From: Lasiosphaeria ovina
Taxonomy: Eukaryota > Ascomycota > Sordariomycetes > Sordariales > Lasiosphaeriaceae
Assembly: GCA_033439765.1 (NCBI GenBank)
Contig: JAULSN010000007.1
Coordinates: 2,046,001 to 2,110,000, forward strand
Direction: 5' to 3'
DNA length: 64,000 nucleotides
Each line of letters opens with the position of its first letter. The stretch's first letter is position 1. A program made the translations under genes and the position numbers. The notes beneath the pieces were generated by a model. It did not search any database. It saw only the letters and a program-made list of their open reading frames with translations, and was not told the origin of the DNA. This document shows positions 47,726 through 60,879 of this stretch, one piece after another.

Positions 47726-48091
47726 TTACTGTGTAGACATGAAGGTAGCATTTTTCGGATTGAATCCAAAGTAGCGGTGAGAGGAACACTTGGCCTTACT
47801 TGACGCATCTGCTCCAGTCCGGGGCATTTGGTTTAAGCTCTCCGGTGCGATATGATGATGGCTCCGATGGCTCTCAATGTGACTGCTGCACGTCAAAAGC
47901 AGCGGATGGGATGCGGGAAGCACGAGCACGTAATGGCCGCAGCGGACCGGTGCTAACTGACTGTCTTGGTTATCCATCGCACAATTGTGCTGATTTGGAT
48001 CTCTGTTTCTGTGCATATCCGCCCGCACTTCACCCTCGTGGCTAACAAAAAAAAGGGCACACCAAAACATGACCACCACCACTTTAAGCAT
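47726..48091 (-). CDS. Candidate small secreted protein
   Basis: A single uninterrupted frame of 121 residues. The N-terminus (MLKVVVVMFWCALFF, then VSHEGEVRA) has the form of a signal peptide with cleavage near Ala24. The mature part has four Cys (NHNC, VRC, LTC, AKC) and is His/Ser-rich. The start context is poor and codon bias is weak, there is no recognised domain, and it lies in a gene-poor stretch. It could be an effector-like protein or a chance frame. Confidence 0.28.
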   Translation of the reverse strand: MLKVVVVMFWCALFFVSHEGEVRADMHRNRDPNQHNCAMDNQDSQLAPVRCGHYVLVLPASHPLLLTCSSHIESHRSHHHIAPESLNQMPRTGADASSKAKCSSHRYFGFNPKNATFMSTQ

Positions 48092-50684
48092 CCACAATAC
48101 AGCCAATTGTAGGCCAAAATTGATAAAACCAAGTTCATTTTAATGCCCTGTTATAGCGCCTTCTAGCTCTATACATTCCTTGAGGATTTGAGGGATATTA
48201 TCAATCTATTTGTTGATTGTTTCCTGCCTGAGGGCCGCCCAACCCTCCTTGGCCAAGTCCCTAACAATCTCGTCGTCCCCTGCTTTTGGTGTGCCTTTAT
48301 TTCTTGTTGGGCCACGAGCCACCCTCCTGTGCGAGAGCCGTGGTTCGCGCACTGCACCCGGGGGGGGGGCGACGTTCATGTATGCCAAGCCAAGTCAAGC
48401 CAAGCCATACGAATCCAACACCCTTTTCTTTTCTATTTTCTGTCCTTTTTTTCTTTTCTTTTTTCAAGTTCTTCAAAGCTCAAAGTTCTCTCCGTTCTTT
48501 TTTGTCTATTCAGTCAGCTCCGTGCCCCGACGAGGCCGTAAACTGTAGTCTAGGGCCAATCTGGGGAACAACCAAGGTAGCAGGAGCCGCACGCTTTCAA
48601 TATCGAACGAGGAATCTGTTTGGCCTGTTCCGTTCCAGCGCAGACAGCCCGCGATCGTGGGAAGGGTGGGTAGGTTGTTGGCTGTGCTGCTGCTACTGTG
48701 CTAACTGCGCTGCTTGCCCCGCATCCACGACAGGATGGAGCTCTCTTTTTGGGATGTCCACTCATCGGAGGGGTGTAGTCGGCTTCACCCCGCCCCCTGA
48801 ATTGGCCGGGAGACGGCCCAGTTTGGTGGAGGGGTATGTATGTATATACATACGGAGTGTGACCCTCCTGCCTGTTCCGTCCTCACAAATACAGCACACA
48901 CACGCACACACAAGTCCCAACACTGTTGGTACATGCTATATGTACACTGGAACAGAAATGACGCTATACACGTCGGACAGCAGAGAACAGAAAATCGGCG
49001 AGAAATAGGTTAGTTTGTTGCCCGTTGCCCAGCCTGTCCTCTCCTGTCGGACAATGTGCCTTGCAAACACGTATTGTATGTATGCACATTGTAAACCTGC
49101 CACCGAGAGAGGTCTCCGATAGCCTTGGCCGTGTTCGTTGGGGCTTAACGGCGCGGAGCTGAGCTCTTGTCCTTAGGTAGTACTCCGTCGTCGGTATTGT
49201 CCTGCTTGTTCCTTTTGGCCTGGTCTAGTTTAGCCACAGCTCTGCAGCAGCTCGGTAACCAAAAATTAACATTTCCGCCCCATGTGGCTCCGTCACTTGT
49301 CGACGGCAACCTAATTTTTTTGTCCCGAGCTCAAAGCCTTGCAAGGCGAGAGGTTTCCCTTTTCCCCCTTTCCCATCTCCCACCCGTGCCTGTTTGGTCA
49401 AAATTCAAGACGAACTTGCCAAGTCTTTCCTTTCTCAGACCGCAAAGCAGCCGGATTCGTCCTAGCCCAAGGCAGCCAGATTTGAAGCAAGGAGCTGGCC
49501 GAGTGGCGTCGAGGCAGGTACTACGATTTGTGCGTCTGTGTCTGAGTGTATGTGTGAGTATGCATGCCGGACATGCTTGGTAGCGGCAGTGGCGAGTCGC
49601 CTTGTTTGACAGCACGTCGAATAAGACGCCACAGGCCGTCCTCAGCCATGTAATTGCCGCCAGCGAGATGTGTGAAGACACAAGGGGCCATGTGGTTGTC
49701 TGCCTTATCACGTTGGGCGGGAGGTGGACGTACATATAAGGCCAGAACCCACAGCAAGCCTGGGCTTTTAAAATGTATACGAACTTGGAACCTGAAAACT
49801 CAGAAATCTAAACCTGAATCCCGCGAGGCAAAGGCCCCCCCCCCCACTGAGTAAGGCGAGGATAATTCCCAACAGGCCTGCCTGTCAGGCGTATAACCTC
49901 TTACGCTCCGCTTTGCCTCGCACAATCCGGAAACCGTCGCTCAGCCACCTTCCCAAACGCCCGATCGGGCTTGTGGAAGATGCCCGTCGTCTCCAAACAC
50001 TTGACCCCGTACTTTCAGACCGACCGGTGATGTTGAGAGAGTACCGGTGAGGTGCCACAAGCCAGGCTTCCAAGCTCCGCCATCCCAACACTCCTCGCAC
50101 CGCGCTCTTTCGCCACCCATTCCGCCCTGGAGAAAGCCATGCAGCTCCACAAGGGAGATCCGGAGATTGGAAGTCGAGAAAGGAGACGCAATAGGAAGAC
50201 CGGCGACCACAACTGGCAAGACCGCAGGAGCTCGGTGCGAAGATGGAGAGAAGACTGGCGAGACGGAAGAAAAAGGCTGCTCCTCAAACAGGAAAGGGGA
50301 AAACGAAGGAAAACAGAAAGAAAGAAAAAGAGATCAGCACAGCTAACTAGAGACGATGAGCGTCAGATTCGCCAAAGAGAGTGTATTTTGGAGTCCGGAA
50401 AAGGAAAGAAGCAGGTCTATAAGTTCAAAAAGTCTTCCAAAAGCGTCTCGTCTTCAGCCATGCTAAACTGGCCAGCGGAATCCCAAACAACATGACCCAG
50501 AAAGAATCCGAATGAACCAAAAGGGAAACCCCACGTGTCGTGAAGATCAGGACACAGCTGATGTGGAATCTGGAGTTGCCCATGCGGCCTCTGCCAAATA
50601 TGCCGACTTCGCCCAATCACCCAATCGCTTATCGCTGACTGCGGCTGTCGTCTTGTCGTGCCAGCCCTATTTCGAACTCGACGA
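48092..50684. other. Gene-poor region
   Basis: A+T-richer 2.6 kb with poly-pyrimidine tracts. A minus-strand stretch at 50417-50620 has coding-like pieces in two frames (one with a hydrophobic SFWVMLFGIPLASLAW segment), and a Lys/Arg-rich plus frame lies at 50052-50495. None can be assembled into a gene. Confidence 0.4.
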
Positions 50685-50966
50685 TTAGAGCGGGTCTGGT
50701 TCGGCCGGGTCGCAGTGCGTTTCCTTCGGGCAATAAGGGCAGGGAGCCTTGGAACAAATCACGCAGGTGAGGCTCGTCTTGTAGTAGTTGATCATGCTGC
50801 AGTTGCACTATAAGCTCTGTTAGTCCCTGTCAATGCTATTCAACAGAAAAGATTTCGTCTCACGCATCGCCAGACCTTGAAGGCCCCTCTTCTTTCCTTT
50901 GACTAGAGCCGAGTCAGTATTATGGAGGCCAGAAGATTCAGCAGGAATGAGACTTACTGAAGGCAT
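50685..50966 (-). CDS. Small CxxC zinc-ribbon-like protein, 56 residues
   Basis: Three small exons on the minus strand: 50966-50958, 50902-50864, 50807-50685. Donors are GTAAGT and GTGAGA, acceptors CTCTAG and CTTATAG, and the second intron has a GACTAAC branch site; all phases join cleanly. The protein has three paired cysteines: C16-x-x-C19 (VWRCCNC), C31-x-x-C34 (TCVIC) and C39-x-x-C42 (CPYC), plus C48, so it probably binds zinc. Small 'W-x-C-C-x-C...C-x-x-C...C-x-x-C' proteins of this kind are common but uncharacterised in filamentous fungi. Because the exons are 9, 39 and 123 nt, ordinary frame searches miss it. The function is unknown. Confidence 0.6.
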
Positions 50967-53900
50967 CTTTGTGCCTTGTTATTGTCTGTCGAAGTGGACT
51001 GGGTTCGAACTAGCGAGGAAGGCTGGAGAGTATTGACCAGATTGGTGAAGTCCACGAGGTACTTGAAGTTGAGGATGCCAAAAAGAAAGGAGGGACAACA
51101 TACGGACGCTCTATCTATTTATCTTCATCAAGAGTTGGCGTCAAAATGGAAAACAGCAGCGAGAAGCCTTGGTGCACCTCGGCGAGGCGCACTGAGGACT
51201 TCACTTCCATTCCATTCGACTTCCAACAGTGCCACCGGGAAAGCCTAAATCCCACAACTGTGACTCAATGCCAAATCTAGACGGGCGATGTAAGTCGGCT
51301 GGGACCAGCGCGCAAATGTGCGATCTGGAATTCGAAGCGGATAGCATGTCCTCCATAGCCCCTGAACAAACATCTCTGCGCCATCCAGGATCGGGGCGTC
51401 GCGTAACAAATCTCAGGGCGGCAGTAAGGAAACCAACTGAATGGCCAGATATCTCGTCGAAGACCAAAGAGTGAGGTAGGCAGTGGCGACGCATTGGCGC
51501 CCCGTGCCTCCAGCGCACTGCCCGAACCCATTAGAGCGCGCGGTGAGTTCACCGAGTAGTACGGTCTTTTTCTGGGTCATAATATCCGGACCGAGTGATT
51601 CTCGGTCAACTAGGCAGTTTCAGAGGAGGCAAGTTGTCATCGATAGTCTGGCATATACAAGCCTCGATGGGGCTGGAGACCTGGGAGCCCGAGGGTAACC
51701 CGCCGCCTCGAGCTGCCGACGGGTAAAGGGATTTGTACGTTTGCTTGTTTGATACCGACAGTGTGTATCGAGTTTGAGGACATGCGGGTTGCCCGTGGCT
51801 GGGTTACCAAGCTGATGTAACAGATGCTGGGAAACGGGCTAGTCAACGGGGCCAATGGGCGACAGATCAGGGCGTTCGACAGCCGCGGATTTTCAGCATG
51901 TGTCAGCAGGTTAATCACTAATTCCCAACGTGCTCAGAGTCAAGACTTGGTTCTGGTAATTCGTTCTTTACTTACCTCAAGGGAGCGAGCTTGTAAACAC
52001 CCCCCCTCGGATCCTAATTTCGTTCGCCATGGAATTAATGACGTCGCAGTGGACTGTGCCGAGGCCGAATCGATCCAAGGGTTTGGTAGGCCGAGATGGG
52101 GTGTGTACCACAAATCTGCCCGCAGCACACAAAAGTCATGGGACCTCTTGCTCGCGCGCCAAAGTCGCATCCAGAAACTGGATGAGGTCCGTGATTTGAA
52201 ATTCCCAAACTTCCAAAATAATAATCCCAACAGGGTCATAGATGCCCAATAGAGTCGTAAATGTTCAAACTGGCTTGTAAAATCCCCTTTCAGCCAAAAT
52301 CCTTGTCGGCCTGTAGCATACCGTCGAATAATAGCATACTGCCGAAGAGGCCGCTCGCGCGCACCAACGGAACAGCTCAACACAAGCAGGGTTGGTGGAA
52401 GGTTGGCGACGTTAGATTGAACGGTGGAAGCGTTTCTGATTCATTCTTCGGTGGATAGAATCCTTTGACGGTGACTCGACTTGATTCGGATCGATCGGCG
52501 ACGTGGATGTAGCATTGCCGTCGGGAGCCTTGTCCAACTGGAGGTCTTGGGTGGTCACCGTCGGTTAGCCTTGCGACATCGGGCGCGCTCACTGTCAACG
52601 AAACTCACATCATCATTGTAGCGTCTAAAAGTCTCGGTCTGGGGGAGTTATTGATGTATCTTCTCGCATTTTGGACAACCGAAGTCCTCGGGGAAGCTTT
52701 GCTAGAATAACTAGATCCTTTATGTTATGGGGCCCGAGCTGCAGTTTGGCAGAGCCTCAGAGCCACGCATGACCGGGATCTCTTCCATTGACGCCCGGTT
52801 CGCCAGAGCAACGATGCTATTGGCGTTTGAGGAGAAGGCTGTATGTCCACAACATAAATATGGCGCTGGCTTGGTTCTAGACCACCGCGCCCTGCTGTCG
52901 CATTGTTAAATTGAGCCTCGAGACGGGAAATCTGGCAAAATCCAAGGTCCACAACAGTCATCAATATCGTCCAAACAAGAAACCGACTTGCTTCTCGGAG
53001 AAGCATAGGTACCGAGTTCTCCTAACTGAGACCAGACAGTCTTCACGGGACGAAGAAACCCCTGATCAGAGAGGTATGTTCGACTCAGAACCGACACAAT
53101 CGACCACCTTGACCACATCGCGAGGCTAGGCCGGATTTCCCATGTTCGGCCGGTCTGCAACTTCGAGGAAACGGACGTAAGCGGTGTGAAAGGTTGTGCC
53201 GAGAACGCCTGGCAGTCCAGCAGCGTATTCGGGGGCCCGTAGTTCGGTGATAGTTGGTGGGGGGACAATCTGCCATACGGCTGAAAGCAGAGCTGCAGGC
53301 ATCCTCGACGACAAGGCTGGACCTGTCACGAATCGTGAAGCGTACAATCGCTGCCGAATAGAACCCGGCGCCGGAGGTAGTCGTAGACAGGGATTTGCGA
53401 AGTTGTTGTTCCCAAACGCCATAGGCTTTCAAACCCTCGAACGTAAACCCTCGAACGTGTTGATGAGCGCTACGTGATCTCGTCGATAATCGATAGATTA
53501 ATCCATTTTGAATGCGGCTGCTGTTAGTGGAAGATGCGTGGAAAGGATCCAGGCCCCAGGTCGACATCGTCTTGGCTTCAAGCTCGAGGGTGCCGGGGGT
53601 GATGGCTGTCTTGAAACAAATCCGTACCAGGGGTGTTATCCTTCTGTCGGGCAACGAGAGGGGTTATCCCAAACATCGTATCCCTGCCCAATGCCCTGCT
53701 CCCAAGAACGAGTTGCGTTCATCGGGCCGCAGTGGAGCGGTTGTGACTTGCAGCATGGTTCTGGCGAATCTTATGCCCTCGTCCTCTCACAGTGTCCTGT
53801 CCTGCTTAGGTACTCGAAACGAGCGACAAGAGGGCCGGGTCTGGTAGCCGTTGAAACTTGCGGGGCGGACCCAGATATCACCCAGCCATTCGGATAGACG

Positions 53901-54719
53901 GGACGAATCTCAAAATGGGGTCATCCATGGCCTCAATGACACGACACGTGCATTGGCGGTATTGGTGGACGATGGACTTGGTGTGTTGAAGGGAATCACG
54001 GGTGGATGCCACTCATTGGTCTCGAAGACGCGCAGCGGTTCCACGCATCACGCTGGCAAAAAGGCGAAAAGCAGCGCTGTAACAATGGAAGTAGCGCCCT
54101 GCGTTTTGCTAGTCCGGCGAGATTGAGTTTCAGGAAACAGATAGAAGACACCGTCGAGAAGATCAGATCCGGCAGGAACGGAGTACCGAAATCAGGGGAG
54201 AGTGTCCGTGCATCAACCCAGTTTGGGCTCGGCAACCCCTGCTATCAGATTTGGCGGTGCTTTATCGGCAGGCGCGACTGCCTCTTGCCAGTTACCACCA
54301 CCCACTACCTCAATTACGTCATCGGCAACTACACTCGCGATGTTCTATCCAGGTGAAGTGGCAGACTTGAAACTTTTTGGCAGCAAATATTGCGCTTCAC
54401 ATTCTATATCTGCGACACACGTCGTGGTCGTTCCCGGCCACCTGCTCCAGCTGAGCTCAAGTTGGGACGCAGTCCACGCGACAAGCACAAGCTGCCATTT
54501 TTTTGTTTGCCTTGGTCGGTTCGAGACGATTACTTTAACCACCCACCACTCATGTTCATAAGAGCACCTAGTCGTCTATAAAAAACCGCCCAACTCGCCA
54601 AACAGCAGATTTCGCCTCTCAACAACAATCTAGACACCGCCAGAGTCTCTCCCACACAGCAAGCCATTTCCCGATTACCAAGCCAGCAGGCGCTAGACAC
54701 AACTAGCGACACCGTTCCA
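50967..54719. other. Unresolved coding-like region, possible decayed gene(s)
   Basis: Several minus-strand pieces read like protein but in changing frames and separated by stops: about 53126-53422 (contains RMPAALLSAVWQIVPPP), about 52377-52598, and about 51977-52240, which ends at a good GTAAGT donor (51976-51971). Another GTGAGT donor on the minus strand lies near 52606. I could not join them into one gene or name a family. Plus-strand frames over the same bases are no better. A relic or a gene with many introns are both possible. Confidence 0.3.
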
Positions 54720-55301
54720 ATGGAACCGAAAAAGGCCCAATATATTCTCTCCGCCTACCATGGGTTTCAGATGCTCGTGGCGGCGGGAATTCTGATCACC
54801 TACGGCTTGGACGTTGGCACCCGCCAGCCATATGTGGATGGGAGATGGGTATGTCACCAGTCTTTTCGGCCAGCTTTGAAGGTAGCTAATCTCGCTCACC
54901 GTGCCTAGTATTATGCCTTGATGGTTGGCACCGTGAGCTTCCTGTTGGCAGCCTTACTGGCCATCCCTCCCTTGCGGCGGGGGGTGACGGGCGAGGGGAC
55001 TGCGGCGCTCTGTGCAGTTATCGCTATTTTAGGCTGGGTTCTGTTTGGCATCTTTGCTGCCGTAGGTTTTTGCCCGACCCCTTGCACAAATCGCAGACCA
55101 GAGCTAACACATCGCTATAAGGGGTACATGTTCGCCGTCGATTCTAGACAGAAGCCTGGCGTCTGGCTTGACATGATCAATGCCATTCTGCATACCCTTA
55201 ACTCGATCGGCTATCAAGCCCGCTTCATGAACTGCTGTTGCTTCGCGAGACGTAGCCAGTTTACTGGCCGCGCGGATATGAACATGGAACCCTACGCCTA
55301 G
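54720..55301 (+). CDS. Small four-helix membrane protein, MARVEL-like
   Basis: Three exons: 54720-54848, 54909-55061, 55122-55301; 153 residues. Hydrophobic segments lie at about 12-30 (FQMLVAAGILITYGL), 46-65 (MVGTVSFLLAALLAIP), 76-94 (ALCAVIAILGWVLFGIFAA) and a weaker one at about 107-125 (VWLDMINAILHTLNSIGY). The spacing and the DxxNAILxxLxSxxY pattern in the last helix resemble fungal MARVEL-domain proteins. The second intron has a GCTAAC branch site and CTATAAG acceptor; reading through it would insert a Pro/Arg-rich stretch inside the membrane region. The tail has three adjacent Cys (NCCCFARR), possible palmitoylation sites. No specific function can be assigned. Confidence 0.7.
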
Positions 55302-58300
55302 ATGCCATTGAGGAGGCCTTGGCCGGTCCTGGTCAACCTCACAGGCATATGGAAGAGAGGAACTCCGACGATAGACATTCGGCATGGATTGGCGTTACGG
55401 GCGGCATAATTTCTACGGCAAGACGGCGCATGGTCACTGAATAACATGATACCCCTCGGACAACTGGAACTTGGCTTGGAGGAAGGATGCATAGGTATGC
55501 TATACTACTGTGGTTATTAGCTTGTCGACGGCGCTCTTGGTTGTCTACAGAATAGTAGATCGAGTAGCCAGGCCATATCCGCGAAATTCACTTACCCACA
55601 ACACGATAGCGCGAGCCCCGCGCGTCTTGATACGTCGACATTTACTTGTGACATATGCTTGCGTACGAGTTGGTCGGTAACAGGACCCTGGCGGATTTCG
55701 TGCGTAGAAGTCAACGAACCCCAAGAATGATTGTTTGCACTGCTACATCAAACCTATGGGAATGGTACTATAATCGTAACACCTACATTGTTTCTTCTCG
55801 AACCATGCTCTCTAGCCCTGCGATGCGACTTTGGGCAAGATCAATGCCCACTACCCTAGCCAAAGTCAACGGCCCGCTCGCCGATCTCGAAGCCTGAAAC
55901 GCTGAGATTTTGTCCGTGGTACGGCACTAACAGTAGGTACGCACTATGGGTTAGCTCGACGGTTTCCTACTGTTCAGATCCACTGGTTCTCCGTTTGCCG
56001 TTTGTAAGTTGAGTTGCGGACGGGCCAGCCGTGCATCCCCTGAGCTAATCCCTACGGAGCAGCCTCCACTAAACCTTGTAGCGTCAAATGGATCTTCCTT
56101 CCATTCGCCAATGCCCTTGCTATGTATTGTGGAATTCCACATTATCATATCCTAAAAAGATGTTCTCAATATCCAATGTAGTCACCTGTTACAAGCTAAT
56201 CTCATGTAATGTTTTTGTAAATCCTCCCTTTAGTTAGTTAAGGCAAGTTCCATGATTTATGGGAGCTTCCCCCTCCGCTCCCTCCTAGTCGCACAGGCCG
56301 TTGAATATGACGTCAGACCCTATCTATCCGCCAAGAGCTCTGCAGATCCACTTGTGGCATGGATCCCTGTAAAAGATACCGCAGCTCCCGTGGGTGGAGT
56401 CATGAAATTCAAATCCCCCTGCCATCAAAATGCAGCTCGCTCCCAAGTGCAAAAGTGCCTCGCTGGAATGCCCTCAAGATTTCATTGTAGCTGGCAGCAA
56501 CCTAGCTTACTAGGTACAGGGTCTAGCTCAACTTACACATTCCCTGAGAAGACTAAAAAGTGTCACCAAGGAAGAGAGAGGCCATATTTCCCTACGGAGC
56601 CCAGCCAGGTGATCATCCGGCTGATAACGACGGGCTCCCAACAGCCCGCGCGCCACCAACGTTCCCGATCAGTTCGGCAGACGAATTAAATAGATAAAAA
56701 TGGCCGGTATCTCTGGTGTAACACACCGGCAGCGGACAGGATCAGCGGGAACGGGGGCTGGCGGCTGAGCCTCCGACGGTATCGTTTCTCGTTTTTTCGT
56801 CCCTGGATTTTTACCTGACTCCATGGTCCTTCGGTAGGTAGACAAGAGACAAACTTGCACAGGCCGCCTGTTGCAAACGACACGCACACTTCCCTGTCGC
56901 AGCCAGAGACAGCTTTTCGACCCGAACACATCACGATCGGCAGCAAACACCACACGCTAAAACCGCGCCACTATCTGCTTCCTCTCAGAAGTCACGGTAC
57001 GTAGTCAGTGGTAGTGTATGTACACGTAGAAAATGCTTGCAGCGTAGGTAAATGGGAAATCACCGGTTGGTCGCCAGGGTTTGGAGGCTGGCTGTCGTGC
57101 AACCAAAGGCGACACCCCCGGACAGCCACCGAGCGCCGACTTCGCAGCAGCAGATACGCACAATGAAGGCACTCGGCAGGGGATGCGTCTGCCGCGCCGG
57201 GCTCGGTCGTGGACAGCCACGGAGTTGTTAGGAAAGGGGAATGGCCTTTGTGCGAACCCAGATTCTCGGTATAACTCCCGTGGATAATAATTAAATCCGA
57301 CATCCGCCCTACGCGCCAGGAACTGTCCGCCAGGCCTAGCTGCTTATTGCGTGTGCGTTCACCTTGTCGAAGTCTTGACAGAGACAGACAGTGTGCGCAA
57401 GCCGGGAGGGAGTAACCCAACCCAACCAAAGAACCTACCTTGCGTTGCTACCACGACGGACAGGCAGGTAGGTAGGTGGCGATATGCCGCTCGCTGTTTC
57501 CATACGGCAAACAGCGATCTTATAGGGCGGACATGAGGCCATTGAGCGGCTCGCACGGCTTCGTAATTCTTTTGGTAGGGCAGGTAATGTAGTATGATAT
57601 CCCGGGCCATCCAGCGCGCCAGAGTTTTCCAACCTTCTCGCACCACCATCGAGCCATTGCAGTGCGAGCATTGCTTGGCAATGCGACTGTTCTCTCCTGG
57701 AACCTCAAGCGGGGGGGGGGGGGGAGAAGAAAAAAGGCAAACGGTGTTGCTACTGCTACTACTACTACTGCTGCCGCTGCCACCGCTCTCTGCCCTCCTC
57801 CGTATACTCACTTCTCGTGCCATCTGCCATATGCCACAGGCCTTGCCGCCATGCTATGGATGCCATGCCATGCCAGTGACAAACATGCCAAACCTGAAAC
57901 CTATATGGTTGGGACGGCATATGCGGGACGGACCCAGATTGAATGGACGGGGACGGGGACCCGGCGCGCATACGCACTCACATCTTTTTCCTTTTCCTTC
58001 TTGTGTTTCTTTCTTTTCTCGTTTGTGGCTTGCTGCTGCCTTTGCCGCATTCAGGTACCCACCCTCGTACGAGTTGTGCAGTGATCGGCAACGCCATCGA
58101 CCCCTCTAATTCAGAAGGCAATGCAGTGGATATCTTGGATGTGGAATTCGAACAGTCACTTGTCCGTCATCTCTCATTGATCTGTCGGGCTTGGGACCGT
58201 CCGTAGAGGGATGAACTGGGTCTACTACGTATGTGCGGACACGTACGGGGTTGGTAGATCGGGAGGAAGGTTTAATGGCTTGCTTGGGGCTCAACCTGAA

Positions 58301-60879
58301 TCCCTGCTGCGCCCCTAGAAGCGCCCGTCGTCACATTCGCTGCAGCACCCTCCAAGGCGCCACAATGCACCCAGGCAAGCCTCCTTGTACACTAAGTTGT
58401 TGTCGGCCTCCCACCATCGAAATTGAAAAGTCCCATGTCGGATTTCCTTTTCCCTTTCCCTGCCACGGCCCCCCTCCCCTCAAGACGGGAGTCCCGTCCC
58501 TGCTGCGGGGCCTACCTTAGTGGCTTTAGTACCTTGGTACATACAGTACATATGGATTACCCTGTCTGGACTAACAATCAGCGCATGGGATTCAGGCTGT
58601 TGCCCTGGCTATCCGCTGTACCATTTGCACAGATCCGGGCTTTTGCATTCAACGCTGGCTTACCACCGTAGCGATGTCCAAGTAAACTCCTAGTGTAGGG
58701 CAGAGCGTTACACTGTACACTGTAGAACGCAGCAATCCCCACACGCCATGGAAAACATAGGCGGTGACGAATCAAACCACCAAAGAAGAAAAGAGAGAAA
58801 AAAACATGTAGTACCCCGGGCAGTCTGACCAGACCAGAACCTTGGTCAGGCAAGTCCAGGGTCCGGGCAGGGATGCCAGAGGAGAACAAGCTGGCATTGA
58901 GACCCCAATGTCACACTCAACCATCAGGGTCTCTCCCGTCCACAGGAGCGAGAGGACCCTGGCACTCCACTCCAACACTCCAAGGTCGGAGCGAATTGGA
59001 GGAGGAGTGGAGCAGTGGCAGGAGAAGGGTCTCTTGCGAGACTCCCAACCAGGTCACGACGGGAGCGATCCTGGTACGTGCCTTTCGCTAATCCGTCAGC
59101 CGGCTTGGAAGGAGTGGGGGAGTCTGGAAGTTGGAAGACAGAGACAACCCCGGGACATAGAACCCCAGGGCTGGCTAGGTGGCTTCGGTCTTGCGTTCCG
59201 TCTTCATTTTTTTTTTTTTTTTTCTTTCGAATTTTAGAACAACTACGACCTCACAGTTTGTTTCCTGTCACGCCGGTCGAACCTCGTCCATCGCACCCAA
59301 GCCCCAGCACCAGCTCCAACTTCATCGCCATCCCAGACCCCGGCACAGTCTCGATCTCCATGACGCGCCTGGCAGCTTCTCCTTCAGGTGTGTCCGGTGC
59401 TCCAGATCGCGGCTGCGTAGGCCGGTAGGAGGAAGGACCTGTCCATGGCGACTTGGCGCGTTGACCTTCAACTTCCTACCTGCCTTTACCCACCTCGCCC
59501 CCGAGCCCGAACCTTAACGGGCCTATGCTGGAGCTTGTCACGCGCCTCAACTTTCAAGAACGTAAGGTGTGGATTCTCTTGACAGCCGCCGACGTTGACG
59601 GTCCCGAACAGGCAGCTACCTGGGTGGGTTCTTGCGCTTCAAAGTTGATATTCCCCCACCGCTTCGGATCTCAACACCTATCCCGCTACCGAGCTTTGAC
59701 CTCAAGCCTTTGGCTGGTCTTGTGGCCGCTCTAATTCCCTGTCGTCACTTGACTCCACCCTCTCCTTTCTCAGGTCGCTCTCTCTACAATAGGACTGCTC
59801 GACGTGGACGTGGATTGGGATCGGGACCCCGACCTCGACATCGGAGTTGGAAGGGGAAAGGGAGGAGGACATGCATGGGCATGACTGGTCGAGGGGAAGG
59901 AACCTATCTTAAGCTTGCCAACAATTTCGTCTCAACATCCATACGTTACGGCCTTGTCGCGACCTGCCTGTCTCACACACAGTACGACTTTGTTTCCGTT
60001 GTCACAGTGCTGCTGCTCCCAACTTCACCTCCCTCCTGCAGTAGCTGCAGGTCGGAATCAGGCACAGGACGAGCTCGAGCTTTGAGCTCTGGTTACAGAG
60101 TTGAACTCGACTCTATGCACCTCGCTGTTTTAACCAACTTGAAACTCGAGAAGCTCAAGAGACACAAGGCAGTTGTCTCTAGAGCTTCTTTCTTCAACTA
60201 GAAAGAGTCTATCTACAAAGGGTTTGTGGGGTTTGGCATACGGTCTAGGAACGACGATCGACACAGCTTATCAAAGCTCCTGCCACTTAGTCACTGGGCG
60301 TGCAAAAAGCTTAGACGATAGAAACACAGAGCCGACCTGACCCACGGCGACCGTCAACTCTGGCGTGCCCGAGCCCGAGCCCGAGCCCGGTGCCCACGCC
60401 TCGGCAATATCCTCAACACGGCAAGAACGTTCTCGAGGAGCTAACGAGCACGACATCATCATCGCCTTATCTCGGCCTGGACAAGTCACTCACCCTCTAC
60501 CGGCGCCCTGTCCCGAGCTGAGCAGACCCAGGCCAGGCCTTCCATTCTCGTCCGGTTACCTAGGGCTCTGGGGAAGCGCGCACCGTGTCTCTCCTTCCAC
60601 CCGTTTCTGGGTTTCTGGGAGGACTTCCATCCCGTCTCGCTCCATCTGCTGCCGGCTCAAAAACTTCTACCTTTTTCCATTTCCCACCTCGCAGCACGCT
60701 CGACCTTTTCGAGTCTTAACTTTTCGAGTCGTGCGACCAACCTTCTTTTCTTCTCCCGGTTCCAGTTCGACTGGGGTTTTTCTGTCTAGCCTCCAACCCT
60801 TTTTCCCACGCAGCCCTGCGTGTGCGGTACAACCCTCGTTTGGCATCATTAGCCCGTCTTTTTCTCTTGTCTCTTTAAG
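55302..60879. other. Gene-poor 5.6-kb region
   Basis: No frame has convincing coding signal on either strand. Contains a 14-G run at 57711-57724, a T-run at 59209-59223, and TAGGTAGGTGG motifs near 57468. From about 60360 the sequence becomes pyrimidine-rich and probably holds the promoter and long 5' leader of the next gene; a GAGCCC repeat lies at 60370-60390. Confidence 0.45.

Noticed and set aside
50052..50495. Lys/Arg/Glu-rich plus frame of 147 codons
   Set aside because: Purine-rich composition explains it; competing minus frames look at least as protein-like.
50990..51015. GGGTTCGAACTAG resembling a tRNA T-loop
   Set aside because: No matching acceptor, D or anticodon stems upstream.
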